DNA of 64,000 nucleotides from Fibrobacter succinogenes (GTDB taxonomy: Bacteria > Fibrobacterota > Fibrobacteria > Fibrobacterales > Fibrobacteraceae). The stretch spans positions 1 to 64,000 of the forward strand of contig CADCBQ010000010.1 in assembly GCA_902799745.1 (NCBI GenBank), given 5' to 3'. Positions 46,256 to 55,390 of the stretch are shown piece after piece. Below the pieces are notes generated by a model. The model saw nothing but the letters and a program-made list of their open reading frames with translations. It searched no databases and was not told the DNA's origin. Within the stretch, counting starts at the first letter, position 1; each line of letters begins with the position of its first letter. Position numbers and translations under genes: made by a program.

Positions 46256-47464
46256 TTATTCGAACCTTAAGGCCTCAATCGGGTCAAGACGGCTTGCCTT
46301 ACGGGCAGGGTACCAGCCAAAAAATACGCCAGTCGCAAAGCACACGGCAAAACTCACGATCACGCTGGTAACAGACACGCTCATGGGCATGTTGAAGGCA
46401 ATTTTCACGATTTCGGAGGCGGCAATGCCGAGTGCTATCCCGATAATGCCCCCGAGTAGGCTGATAATCACCGATTCGAACAAAAACTGGAACATAATGT
46501 CTTTGCCGCGGGCGCCGATGGCCATTCGCAAGCCAATTTCTTTAGTGCGTTCCGTGACAGACACGTACATAATGTTCATGATACCGATACCGCCTACAAA
46601 CAAACTAATACCTGCGATAATCGTGAGCACCAGAGAAATCATGTCAGAAGTACTCGTGATGGTCTGAATCATTTCTTCTTGCGTAAACACGCGGAACGGG
46701 TCAACGGGCTTAGTCCAGCCGCGACGTTCCTTCAGGATTCCCATGATTTCTTCGGTCGCCTTTTCGGCGTAACCTTCACCGATGGAATTCGCGAAAATCT
46801 GGCGGATGTTTGTGGTGGCAGAAAACCTGCGCATCACTGTCTGGTAAGGCGTGAAAATCACGTCATCGTTGTCTTGCCCGAAGTCTCCGGAGCCTTTCGC
46901 TTTCAAGGTGCCGATAACCTTCAGGGGAATGTTCTTGTAGCGAATGGTCTTGCCAATCGGGTCGCCTTCAGGGAACAGGTTCTTGACAACGGTTTGCCCG
47001 ATCACACAGACTTTGGCCATGCGGTCTGCCTGGTCGTCGAACATGACGCCGTCTTCGATTTCGTAGTTGCGAATCTTGAGGTAGTCGGCAGAAATGCCGC
47101 TCAAGGTTGTGGGGGAGTTGTTGTTGCCAACAATCGCCTGCCCGCCTACAGTCATCATCGGCGAAACACCGTTAATGTAGGCGGCGTTTTCGCGGATGGC
47201 GATAATGTCGGCTTCTTCGAGGAGTTCGCTATTGGATTCTTGTTGCACACCGCCGCGTCGATCACGGTTCGGCATGATGATGATTGCGTTCGAACCCATC
47301 GCAGTCATCTGTTCCTTGATGGAGATTCGGGAGCCTTCGCCCATGGCGACCATGGCAATCACCGCCGCGACACCGATGACGATGCCGAGCACCGAAAGGA
47401 AGGTACGCATGCGGTTGCGGAGCAAAGCCTTGAGTGCAATTTTTATAAGAGTAAAAGGAGACAT
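46256..47464 (-). CDS. MacB-like ABC transporter permease (FtsX family)
   Basis: The 402-residue permease has one N-terminal transmembrane helix (about 20-42, FLSVLGIVIGVAAVIAMVAM), a large periplasmic domain (about 50-270), and three C-terminal helices (about 280-395), the classical MacB/LolCE type VII layout. Such pumps use mechanotransmission to drive export or lipoprotein movement across the periplasm. It lies downstream of its ATPase gene on the same strand, separated by a hairpin repeat. No MacA-like adaptor is adjacent. Confidence 0.9.
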   Translation of the reverse strand: MSPFTLIKIALKALLRNRMRTFLSVLGIVIGVAAVIAMVAMGEGSRISIKEQMTAMGSNAIIIMPNRDRRGGVQQESNSELLEEADIIAIRENAAYINGVSPMMTVGGQAIVGNNNSPTTLSGISADYLKIRNYEIEDGVMFDDQADRMAKVCVIGQTVVKNLFPEGDPIGKTIRYKNIPLKVIGTLKAKGSGDFGQDNDDVIFTPYQTVMRRFSATTNIRQIFANSIGEGYAEKATEEIMGILKERRGWTKPVDPFRVFTQEEMIQTITSTSDMISLVLTIIAGISLFVGGIGIMNIMYVSVTERTKEIGLRMAIGARGKDIMFQFLFESVIISLLGGIIGIALGIAASEIVKIAFNMPMSVSVTSVIVSFAVCFATGVFFGWYPARKASRLDPIEALRFE

Positions 47465-47480
47465 AAGCTAATTCCTAGAA

Positions 47481-47553
47481 GTGTCATCTTGAGTGGAGAA
47501 CCGAAGGTTCGGAATCGAAAGATCTAGATCCTTCGACTTCGCTCAGGATGACA
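47481..47553. repeat. Dispersed palindromic repeat between ABC ATPase and permease genes
   Basis: GTCATCTTGAG (47483-47493) and CTCAGGATGAC (47542-47552) are near-perfect inverted ends, with inner inverted parts (CCGAAGGTTCGG, GATCTAGATC). It is related to the copies at 3683 and 59529. Confidence 0.82.
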
Positions 47554-47559
47554 TAAATA

Positions 47560-48309
47560 TTATTCGTCAAAATTCTCCGGAGGTGGCAATGCTTCGAAAG
47601 CGGCCTTGGCGTCTTGCACGTTTTCGTTCTTCACATCTTTCTTGAGGAGCCCGTCGCGTAGCGTAATGGTACGCCCACTAAAGGTGGCAATGTCAGGTTC
47701 ATGCGTCACGAAGGCGATGGTTTTTCCTTGGCGGTTCAGCTCCTGGAAAATCATCATGATTTCGTAACTGGTACGCGTATCAAGGTTACCGGTCGCTTCG
47801 TCGGCGAGGATAATCACCGGGTCGTTGACTAGGGCGCGGGCGATTGCGACTCGCTGCTGCTGGCCGCCCGAAAGCTGGTTCGGCAAATGGTTCATGCGAC
47901 TTTCGAGCCCGACCATTTTTAACGCTTCGATAGCGCGGCGGTGTCGTTCCGCAGCAGACACACTGGAATTATATAATAAGGGCAGCTCTACGTTCTCGAT
48001 AGCCGTGGTTCGGCTGAGCAAGTTGTAACTCTGGAAAACGAATCCGAGCTTTTTGCTGCGGATTTTGGCGAGCGCGTCGCGCTTTAATTTTTCGGTATGC
48101 TGTCCGTCTAGAATATATTCGCCGGAGGTCGGCTTGTCCATGCAACCCAGAATGTTCAGCATGGTCGACTTGCCGGAACCGCTTGTACCCATGATGGTCA
48201 CGAATTCGCCGGGATAGATGTCAAAAGAGACGCCACGCAGCGAGTGGACCGTTTCATCGCCCATTTTGAAGTCTCGGCGGATATTTTGTATTGATAAAAT
48301 CGGGTCCAT
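47560..48309 (-). CDS. MacB/LolD-like ABC transporter ATPase
   Basis: The 249-residue nucleotide-binding protein shows Walker [10 protein letters not shown], signature [15 protein letters not shown], Walker [14 protein letters not shown] and switch His in FVTHEPD. The ATGNLD form places it in the LolD/MacB/FtsE group. It is the first gene of a two-gene unit with the permease at 46256. A 27-residue acidic C-terminal extension follows the core. Substrate cannot be named from sequence. Confidence 0.92.
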   Translation of the reverse strand: MDPILSIQNIRRDFKMGDETVHSLRGVSFDIYPGEFVTIMGTSGSGKSTMLNILGCMDKPTSGEYILDGQHTEKLKRDALAKIRSKKLGFVFQSYNLLSRTTAIENVELPLLYNSSVSAAERHRRAIEALKMVGLESRMNHLPNQLSGGQQQRVAIARALVNDPVIILADEATGNLDTRTSYEIMMIFQELNRQGKTIAFVTHEPDIATFSGRTITLRDGLLKKDVKNENVQDAKAAFEALPPPENFDE

Positions 48310-48461
48310 AATCGCTAATTAGATGCCTATCAAGAACATTTAGTTGCAAATCTACTGATTTTTGGGGCTATTTTGGGGTGTGAGCGGCGTCACATTTGGT
48401 TTTAATTTACTGAAAATACTACATTGGAAACAAAATGTAATAAAGACATGCGAGGGATACA

Positions 48462-50828
48462 ATGAAAAAGATCATTGCTTTATCACTAGTCGCTGGCGGT
48501 CTTGCCTTTGCCCAGTCCGGGCTTCAGGGTGGAACCTCCGGTATACATCAACACAACGCCTACACGTTGGGTCAGTGGGGTATCGAACTCGGTACGGGTG
48601 GAGATATTTCTTCTGACGCTTGGTCTCAGTCCCGTGGTGGCGTACTTTACCAGGGAAATACGGAACGTTCTTTCCATAGGAATGCGGGTACTCTTAGCGG
48701 TAATGTTCATGCAGCAATTGGTCTCAAGGATTTCATTGACCTCGGTGTTGCTCTTCCGCTTTACTATGACCACGCCAACCTGAAGGGCGATGGTGAAGGC
48801 GATATCTGGAAAGCTAGCCGTGGCGACCTGGACGTTTGGTTGAAGGCCGGCCTCATCGGTGATGCCAAGAGCTTCTTTGGCCTCGCTATCCAGGGTGATG
48901 TCTATTTCCCGACCGGTGATGAAAACGTGGGCGTTCGTCCTCGTCATGCCTGGTACTTGAATGACGACGGTGGTGTTACCCACCCGTACACCGCTGGTGG
49001 CTTTAGCTATTCTGGAACCGTGGTGCTCTCCTTGAACTTCGGCGCACTTGGTGTACCGGTCTTGTGGAACACCCACGCAAGCTTCGTTTATGCCGACAAG
49101 GGTACCAATACCTTGGTTTATGGCACGGGCTTGAACGTGATGCCGACCAGCTGGATGGATATCTTTGTTGAATACTCCGGCGAAATGCGTATCGAAGAAG
49201 GTGCCTACCGTCGCGACCCGATGGACGACCCGATGCTCCTGACTCCGGGTTTCCGTTTCCACCTGCCGTGGCATATCGACCTGGCTTTGGGCGCAGACAT
49301 TGCCTTCCGTACTCTTAATAACCTCGGTTACGATAGAGAAGAAGACCTGAAGAATGTCAATGAACATACCATTCATCATGCCAATACATCGGGTAATGTC
49401 AGCTATGGCTATGCCCCGACCCCGACGGTTGCTGTAACTGCAGCTCTTACTTGGCGCTTCGGCGGCAACGTCAAGGACGTGCAGACCGATAGCGATGCCG
49501 ATGGCGTACCGGATGCCAAGGACCAGTGCGAAAAGACTCCGGCCGGTGCCGTGGTTGATTCTCTCGGTTGCCCGCAGGATTCCGACAAGGATGGCATCTT
49601 TGATGGTCTTGACAAGTGCCAGAACACTCGTGGTGGCGCAAGCGTTGATTCTCTCGGCTGCGAACCGGACTTCGATAAGGACGGCATTCCTGACGGTCTC
49701 GACAAGTGCCCGAACACCCAGGCTGGCGTGAAGGCTGATTCTGTCGGTTGCCCGGCTGATACTGATAAGGACGGCGTGTACGACGGTCTCGACAAGTGCG
49801 AAAATACTCCGGCAGGTCTCCCGGTTGACGAAACGGGTTGTCCGGCTGATGCTGACAAGGACGGCGTTGCCGATGCATTCGACAAGTGCCCGAATACTGC
49901 TGCTGGCCTCGCTGTTGATACTCTCGGCTGCCCGGCTGACGCTGACAAGGATGGCGTACCTGATGCTCTCGACAAGTGCCCGAACACCAGCGAAGGTGCC
50001 CAGGTGAACGCTGAAGGTTGCGAAGGCGACTTCGACGGTGACGGTATTCCGGATGCCAAGGACCAGTGCCCGAACACCAAGCAGGGCGTGCCTGTTGATT
50101 CTACGGGTTGCCCGGCCGACGCTGACAAGGATGGCGTGCCTGACGCTCTCGACAAGTGCCCGGATACGAAGGCTGGCTTGAATGTTGACAATACCGGTTG
50201 CCCGCTCGACTTCGACAAGGACGGTATCCCGGATGGTATTGACCAGTGCCCGAACACCCAGGCTGGCGTGCCGGTTGACTCTGTGGGTTGCGCTGCTGAC
50301 GCTGACAAGGATGGCGTGTACGATGGTCTCGACAAGTGCCCGGATACTCCGAAGGGTGCATCTGTTGACACCGTTGGCTGCCCGGTCGATAGCGATAAGG
50401 ACGGCGTGGCTGACTTCCTCGATAAGTGCCCGAACACCCTCGAAGGCGTGCGTATCGACAAGAAGGGTTGCCCGCTCAACAAGGCTGAAGACCTCGAACA
50501 GTTGAAGAAGGGTATCAACTTCCAGAGTGGCTCCAAGAAGCTCACCAAGGCAAGTTACAAGACCTTGAACAACATCGTGAAACTCATGAAGAAGTTCAAC
50601 ACCGCCAACATCGAAGTCCAGGGTCACACCGACAATACTGGCTCCGAAGAAACCAACAAGCAGATCTCTCAGGATCGTGCCCAGGTGGTGGTGGATTACT
50701 TCATCCAGAACGGTATTTCTTCTGACCGCGTTCGCGCCGTGGGCTTCGGCTCCGACAAGCCGATCGCCGACAACAAGACGAAGAAGGGCCGCTCCAAGAA
50801 CCGCCGTGTTGAACTCGTACCGTTCTAA
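48462..50828 (+). CDS. OmpA-family outer-membrane protein with eleven thrombospondin type 3 repeats
   Basis: The 788-residue protein has a signal peptide (1-18, ending AFAQS), an N-terminal beta-barrel or sandwich (about 20-335), eleven consecutive 30-residue repeats (343-672) and a C-terminal peptidoglycan-binding OmpA domain (about 680-788; IEVQGHTDNTGSEETN and the Asp/Arg pair RAQVVVDYF). Each repeat carries the calcium-binding DxDxDGxxD pattern, two Cys and a Pro/Asn. The protein would link the outer membrane to the wall with a stiff calcium-loaded stalk. Shine-Dalgarno: GAGGG. The last two segments follow the classical OmpA fold. Confidence 0.93.
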   Translation: MKKIIALSLVAGGLAFAQSGLQGGTSGIHQHNAYTLGQWGIELGTGGDISSDAWSQSRGGVLYQGNTERSFHRNAGTLSGNVHAAIGLKDFIDLGVALPLYYDHANLKGDGEGDIWKASRGDLDVWLKAGLIGDAKSFFGLAIQGDVYFPTGDENVGVRPRHAWYLNDDGGVTHPYTAGGFSYSGTVVLSLNFGALGVPVLWNTHASFVYADKGTNTLVYGTGLNVMPTSWMDIFVEYSGEMRIEEGAYRRDPMDDPMLLTPGFRFHLPWHIDLALGADIAFRTLNNLGYDREEDLKNVNEHTIHHANTSGNVSYGYAPTPTVAVTAALTWRFGGNVKDVQTDSDADGVPDAKDQCEKTPAGAVVDSLGCPQDSDKDGIFDGLDKCQNTRGGASVDSLGCEPDFDKDGIPDGLDKCPNTQAGVKADSVGCPADTDKDGVYDGLDKCENTPAGLPVDETGCPADADKDGVADAFDKCPNTAAGLAVDTLGCPADADKDGVPDALDKCPNTSEGAQVNAEGCEGDFDGDGIPDAKDQCPNTKQGVPVDSTGCPADADKDGVPDALDKCPDTKAGLNVDNTGCPLDFDKDGIPDGIDQCPNTQAGVPVDSVGCAADADKDGVYDGLDKCPDTPKGASVDTVGCPVDSDKDGVADFLDKCPNTLEGVRIDKKGCPLNKAEDLEQLKKGINFQSGSKKLTKASYKTLNNIVKLMKKFNTANIEVQGHTDNTGSEETNKQISQDRAQVVVDYFIQNGISSDRVRAVGFGSDKPIADNKTKKGRSKNRRVELVPF
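49488..50477 (+). repeat. Eleven tandem 90-bp repeats within ompA-like gene
   Basis: The 90-bp units start with GAT-xxx-GAT and contain GACAAGTGCC. They encode the 30-residue thrombospondin type 3 units, and the copy number could change by recombination. Confidence 0.9.
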
Positions 50829-50850
50829 TCGGAATTCTTGAACCGAAATT

Positions 50851-50880
50851 AAAAACGCTCGCCATTGGCGAGCGTTTTTT
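50851..50880. terminator. Bidirectional intrinsic terminator
   Basis: The stem AAAACGCTCGCC / GGCGAGCGTTTT around ATT, with T-run, lies between the convergent OmpA-like gene and gtrA. Confidence 0.88.
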
Positions 50881-50885
50881 TTGTT

Positions 50886-51299
50886 TTATTTCTTAAATAC
50901 CCATTTTTTATAAAGCATAAAGCTCGCAACGACATATACGCCGTTCGCGACGATGTTTGCGAAGAAGCCGGGTTTCATGAATTGCGAAATGAAGTCGGTG
51001 AACGGTTTGCACCAGGCGGTGTTCAAAACGTAAACGGTGGCTTCGAGCGTTACAAAGTTCAAGGCGTAGGCCGCAAGGAACACGATGATGAATCGGACGA
51101 TTTCGGTGCGCTTGCGGTTATGGCTCTTGAAGTTCCAAATGCGGTTCATCAAGTAGCTGTTGATGGCGCCGAAAATGAACCCGAGAAAGTTCGAAAGTTC
51201 CAGGTTCCAGTCAAGTATTTGGTGCATCACCCAGACCGAGGCGAGGGTAATGAGCGTGTTCATGACGCCAATCAAGTTGTATTTGATGAAATGTTTCAC
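50886..51299 (-). CDS. GtrA-family membrane protein
   Basis: The 137-residue protein has four predicted transmembrane helices, a hydrophobic start (FIKYNLIGVMNTLITL), the family-typical GAINSYLMNRIWNF and the C-terminal YVVASFMLYKKWVF. GtrA proteins help flip lipid-linked sugars used in O-antigen or wall-polymer glucosylation. Start: GTG at 51299, 7 bases after TAGATT on the minus strand. The neighbouring genes do not include its usual GtrB partner. Confidence 0.88.
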   Translation of the reverse strand: MKHFIKYNLIGVMNTLITLASVWVMHQILDWNLELSNFLGFIFGAINSYLMNRIWNFKSHNRKRTEIVRFIIVFLAAYALNFVTLEATVYVLNTAWCKPFTDFISQFMKPGFFANIVANGVYVVASFMLYKKWVFKK

Positions 51300-51333
51300 A
51301 CGGGAAAATCTAAAAAATTATTTTTACGGCACT

Positions 51334-52821
51334 ATGACTTGGTTTGATGCGAAAAAGTGTTCGGCGGCCGATGCCGCGGCGATGATTAACGATGGTGATG
51401 TACTGGGAGTTTCCGGTTTTACTTTGGCCGGTTACCCCAAAGAGGTTCCCTCGGCTTTGGCCGCGCGTGCCGAAAAGTTGCATGCCGAAGGCAAGCCTTT
51501 TAAGGTCACGCTTTTTTCGGGAGCCTCTACGGGCGACAGCTGCGACGGGGCGTTAGCTCGGGCGCAGGCGGTGTCTCTCAGGATGCCGTACCAGAGTAAT
51601 CCGAGCCTTCGCAAGGCGATTAACGCTGGTCAAATCAAGTATATCGACGCCCACCTCGGCAAAATGGGCTATCTGGTGCGTACCGGTGCGGTGCCCGCGC
51701 CGACGGTCGCGATTATTGAAGTCTCTGCCATATTGAGCGACGGTCGCGTATGCCTTTCGACTTCGGGCGGAAACTCGGTGACTTACCTCGAGATGGCTCC
51801 CAAGATTATTCTGGAATTGAATACGCGCCTGGGTAATGCCTTCATGGGTATTCACGATACTGCGCTTCCGGAACTTCCGCCGCACGCAAAGCCGCTTCCC
51901 ATCTATAGTGCCGGGGATCGTGTCGGATCTGAATTTGTGAAGATTGACCCGAACAAGGTGATTGCCGTTGTCGAAACCTCTCGACTTGACGAAGTGAATC
52001 CGTTCGTGGAACCGGATGCCGTTTCCAGAAACATCGGTGAGCGCATTCTCGATTTTATTTGCTTCGAAGAAAGCAAGGGTCGCCTTCCTAAGGGACTCGC
52101 TTTCCAGAGCGGCGTGGGTAAGGTGGCAAATGCAGTCCTTAGCGCCATGTCCGACGATAGCCGGCTTGGAACGATTGACCTTTATACCGAAGTTATTCAA
52201 GAAGCCGTGTTCCCGCTTTTGAAGAAGGGAAAGCTCGGCGTCGCTTCGGGTACGGCTCTTACTTTGTCTGAAAATGCGCAGAAGGAATTCGTCGAAAACA
52301 GCGCCGAATGGAAAAAGCACCTGGTGCTTCGTCAGCAAGAAGTGAGCAACAGCCCCGACGTGATTCGTCGCGTGGGTGTGATTTCCATGAATACGGCGCT
52401 CGAAGCCGATATCTTTGGCAATGTGAACAGCAGCCTGGTTTCGGGATCTTCGATGATGAACGGAATTGGCGGTGCAGCCGACTTTGCGCGCAACTGCGCT
52501 CTCGGATTTTTCTTGACGCCTTCGGTCGCAAAAGATGGTGCCATCAGCTCGATTGTTCCTTACGTGAGCCATGTGGACCAAACCGACCACGATACCATGA
52601 TTTTCGTGACGGAGCAGGGGCTTGCCGATTTGCGTGGTCTTGCCGCCGAAGAACGTGCAAGGCTCATTATCAAGAATTGCGCCCATCCGGATTTCCGTGA
52701 ACCGCTCACCGATTTCTTGGAATATAGCCTGAAACATGCGAAGGGCTTGCACATGCCTTTGGCTTTGGAGAGAGCTTTCGAGATGCATTCTCGGTTCCTT
52801 GAAACCGGTAAAATGCGTTAA
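51334..52821 (+). CDS. Acetyl-CoA hydrolase/transferase family, probably succinyl-CoA:acetate CoA-transferase
   Basis: The 495-residue family I CoA-transferase has the N-terminal GVSGFTLAGYPKEVP, the middle Ser/Asn-rich SGGNSVTYLEMA, the catalytic Glu candidate in LYTEVIQEAVFP and the C-terminal NSSLVSGSSMMNGIGGAADF. Members move CoA between succinyl-CoA and acetate or hydrolyse acetyl-CoA. Location near decarboxylase subunits supports succinate/propionate metabolism. Start: ATG at 51334, 9 bases after TATTTT; the frame extends further upstream over gtrA without support. The exact acyl donor is an inference. Confidence 0.85.
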   Translation: MTWFDAKKCSAADAAAMINDGDVLGVSGFTLAGYPKEVPSALAARAEKLHAEGKPFKVTLFSGASTGDSCDGALARAQAVSLRMPYQSNPSLRKAINAGQIKYIDAHLGKMGYLVRTGAVPAPTVAIIEVSAILSDGRVCLSTSGGNSVTYLEMAPKIILELNTRLGNAFMGIHDTALPELPPHAKPLPIYSAGDRVGSEFVKIDPNKVIAVVETSRLDEVNPFVEPDAVSRNIGERILDFICFEESKGRLPKGLAFQSGVGKVANAVLSAMSDDSRLGTIDLYTEVIQEAVFPLLKKGKLGVASGTALTLSENAQKEFVENSAEWKKHLVLRQQEVSNSPDVIRRVGVISMNTALEADIFGNVNSSLVSGSSMMNGIGGAADFARNCALGFFLTPSVAKDGAISSIVPYVSHVDQTDHDTMIFVTEQGLADLRGLAAEERARLIIKNCAHPDFREPLTDFLEYSLKHAKGLHMPLALERAFEMHSRFLETGKMR

Positions 52822-52962
52822 AAAGTTCCATTTTTGCAAAATTTCCGTGATTAGACGCATAGCCCTTGTACAGGCGTGCGTCTTTGGTAAATTCCATTAG
52901 CTTTTTTGTTGAAAAAAAAGTAGTTTCTTGTTATATTGCGAATAGCTTTTTAGGATCGACGA

Positions 52963-55383
52963 ATGAATCGCCTGTTTTGGATTATAATCTCTGCTTGGTT
53001 CGCCTTCTCTTTGCAGGCGTGTTCTGGTAGTTCGTCTTCTTCGAACGATGAAAATGATCCTGATGAATATGAAGATGAATACGACGGCGAAGGCGGTGAC
53101 AACGGGAAGGGCGATGGCAATTCGAGCGGTTCCCGCTGGGATAAAAAATCAAGTGGCGTTGTACAGAAAGATTCTTTAGGGAACCCCATTTCAAGTGCAG
53201 GTGAACCAGGTAAGCCGGGTGAACCTGGCGAATCGGGAAATTCCAGTTCTTCGACAGGCCCTGTTGTGGGGATTAAAGATACGGTTATTGTTGATACGAC
53301 GGCCGTGGTCGATGTCGATGCGTTGCCTGAATGTACTGCCGACAACGAAGGTGAATCTTTCTTGGTTAAGAGCGAAAATATCTTGTATTTCTGCTTGGCC
53401 AAGGAATGGGTTCCTTCTGACGCTGTTGCCCAAACGGCTGGAATTTCTTGCCGCAACGGGGTGATGGTGACTGGCGTCGATGCGGATGATGACGATGACG
53501 GCGGTTCTAGTACGGGTGGATATAGCTCGCCCTGGGGAAACTTTGGTGGCGGCGGCAACTCCGTAAATACCTCGGCGGTGGACGATTCTTCGGCTGTGCC
53601 GCGTATGGTGGGGGCTCACCTTGTGGGTGTTGCTGAAAAGGGACCGTTCCGCTATGGCACCTCGATCAAGTTGATTGAACTCGACAGTACGCAGCATTTG
53701 GCTGATTCCAAGCGTACTCACAAGACTTGCATTTTGAATGGTGACGGCAACTACAGTTTTGACAGCGTAGACTTTGTGTCGCCGTACTTGCGCGTCAAGG
53801 CGAACGGATTCTTTAGGAACGAACTGACCGGTGGACTTTCTTCGAAGCCGGTGACACTCGAAGCCGTTGTCGATGTGACCGAAAAAGACACGGTGAACGT
53901 GAATATCTTGACTCACATGGAAGCTCCGCGTGTGCTCAAGCTCGTGGAAAATAGCGGCAACAACCAGCCGGTTCGTGCAGTCAAGGCGCAGGCCTTGCGT
54001 GAAATCCTTTCGAGCTTCGAAATCCAGTGGGATAAATCTTCTGGTAGTAGCAGCGGTGGAAATAACGGTGGCTTTGGTGGCTGGAACTTTGGTGGACAGC
54101 AACAGCAGACGCTCACGACCGATGGCCGCTTTGCCGAAGATATCGGACTTTTTGATGGTGACGAGTACAGTGGTGCCCTCCTTGCAATCTCTATCATGAT
54201 GCAGCGCAAGGGCTCGGGCTCCGAGATGACTTCTTATGCCGCAGGCATTGCCGACCGCATCAAGGGTAACGGCAACTGGGACGACAATAACGCCAAGGCC
54301 GACCTTGCTGACTGGCTCATGGTGCTCGATACGAGTGGCTCTTACGCGACTATCCGCAACAATATCGCCAGCTGGAAAATGGGTGAGGTGCCCGACTTTG
54401 AAAAACACCTGAAGCGTTTCTGGTCCAGGGCCTATAACTTTGGCGATTGCAATGCGCAGAAAGCCGATTCGGTATTTTGCATTTCGAACAGCCTGAGCGC
54501 CTATTTCTGCGGGGGCGGCTACGATCAGCCGGGTCCGACTGTCCGCTTTATCTGCGATGCCAATACACATGAATGGCGCGCCGCTACCGCTGTCGAAAAA
54601 GACACCTACGGCTACGGCAAGGGTGAATATCCGGGCCAAATCAAGAACGGCCGAGTCAATAAAGAAGCATACTACGTTTACGATAACGGCAAGTGGCGTT
54701 TAGCGACTAGCGACGATATCCAGGAATTCGAAGATATCGAAGATGTGTATAAGAGCCTGCAGGCGGGTGAAAAGGTCATCTTCTTCTTGCGCCATGCCAA
54801 GCGTAGCGATGATACAGGCAAGAACGGCCACCTGACCGACGAGGGTAAGGCTCAGTCGAAGAGCGTGGGCGAAAAGTTCAAGGGCGAAGATATTTACTTT
54901 GCAAATTCGAACTACACGCGTAGCTACGAAACTTGCGACAATATTGCCATTGGCGCCGGAATGTCGGGCGCCGAAAAGAATGTGATTGACGACCTCGATG
55001 GCGAATGGTACGTAAAGGACAACAATAAGCTTGAACAGTACAAGAGCAACAATGGCGGCGGCTGGGTTGTGGCCTCTGAGTATACGTACAAGGGCTCGTA
55101 TTCCGACGCTTACTATGATCTTGAAGAATACAGTGAAAAGTATATTACGGAAGTGATCAAGCCCGAATTTTCGAAGGTGAAAAAAGTGGGCGTGTTCATT
55201 TCGCACGATATGTTTGTGGTTCCGCTGACGGCGTACTTCACCAACATGAAGGTGAACCTGCGCTACTTTGATACCAAGCAATGGATCAACTACTTGGCGG
55301 GCCTTGCAATCATCATGGGGAAAGACGGAACGATTCGATATGTGCCGGTGAGGGGACTAGATTCCGGAACCATGACGATGTAG
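52963..55383 (+). CDS. Surface lipoprotein with a C-terminal histidine-phosphatase-like domain
   Basis: The 806-residue lipoprotein (lipobox SLQACSG) has a Ser/Asp/Glu-rich low-complexity stretch (24-75) and a short collagen-like run of four Gly-x-y triplets (about 84-95). Next comes a Fibrobacter-type Cys motif (ECTADNEGESFLVKSENILY, about 124-143), a beta domain, then helical segments and a second Cys-rich part. The C-terminal part (about 600-806) is a histidine-phosphatase fold: FFLRHAKRS (Arg-His motif), GHLTDEGKAQ, YTRSYETC (second Arg) and FISHDMFVV (catalytic His). It probably sits on the outer-membrane surface and removes phosphate from an unknown target. It lies 8 bases upstream of its shorter paralogue. 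No convincing Shine-Dalgarno is seen; a TATATT box lies at about 52931-52936. Confidence 0.78.
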   Translation: MNRLFWIIISAWFAFSLQACSGSSSSSNDENDPDEYEDEYDGEGGDNGKGDGNSSGSRWDKKSSGVVQKDSLGNPISSAGEPGKPGEPGESGNSSSSTGPVVGIKDTVIVDTTAVVDVDALPECTADNEGESFLVKSENILYFCLAKEWVPSDAVAQTAGISCRNGVMVTGVDADDDDDGGSSTGGYSSPWGNFGGGGNSVNTSAVDDSSAVPRMVGAHLVGVAEKGPFRYGTSIKLIELDSTQHLADSKRTHKTCILNGDGNYSFDSVDFVSPYLRVKANGFFRNELTGGLSSKPVTLEAVVDVTEKDTVNVNILTHMEAPRVLKLVENSGNNQPVRAVKAQALREILSSFEIQWDKSSGSSSGGNNGGFGGWNFGGQQQQTLTTDGRFAEDIGLFDGDEYSGALLAISIMMQRKGSGSEMTSYAAGIADRIKGNGNWDDNNAKADLADWLMVLDTSGSYATIRNNIASWKMGEVPDFEKHLKRFWSRAYNFGDCNAQKADSVFCISNSLSAYFCGGGYDQPGPTVRFICDANTHEWRAATAVEKDTYGYGKGEYPGQIKNGRVNKEAYYVYDNGKWRLATSDDIQEFEDIEDVYKSLQAGEKVIFFLRHAKRSDDTGKNGHLTDEGKAQSKSVGEKFKGEDIYFANSNYTRSYETCDNIAIGAGMSGAEKNVIDDLDGEWYVKDNNKLEQYKSNNGGGWVVASEYTYKGSYSDAYYDLEEYSEKYITEVIKPEFSKVKKVGVFISHDMFVVPLTAYFTNMKVNLRYFDTKQWINYLAGLAIIMGKDGTIRYVPVRGLDSGTMTM

Positions 55384-55390
55384 GTCGCAT

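Noticed and set aside
42884..48452. Similar strings near 42884 and 48434 (ATGTAA-A-AAAGACATGC) as a shared operator
   Set aside because: At 42884 the string is explained by the GH9 terminator T-run and stem, so the match is likely coincidental.
49488..50477. Regular 90-bp units considered as a CRISPR array
   Set aside because: The units are contiguous without unique spacers and encode protein repeats in frame. No cas genes are nearby.
48486..50627. 713-codon open frame antisense to the ompA-like gene
   Set aside because: It is the reverse shadow of the 90-bp repeats and strong codon bias. It has no start signal or recognisable domain, and the sense gene is certain.
53200..53240. Collagen-like Gly-x-y run as a true collagen domain
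   Set aside because: Only about four triplets are present, too short for a stable triple helix; it is treated as a linker.
53191..54639. 482-codon open frame opposite the first phosphatase-like lipoprotein
   Set aside because: It is a shadow of a gene with signal peptide and domain motifs; there is no independent support.
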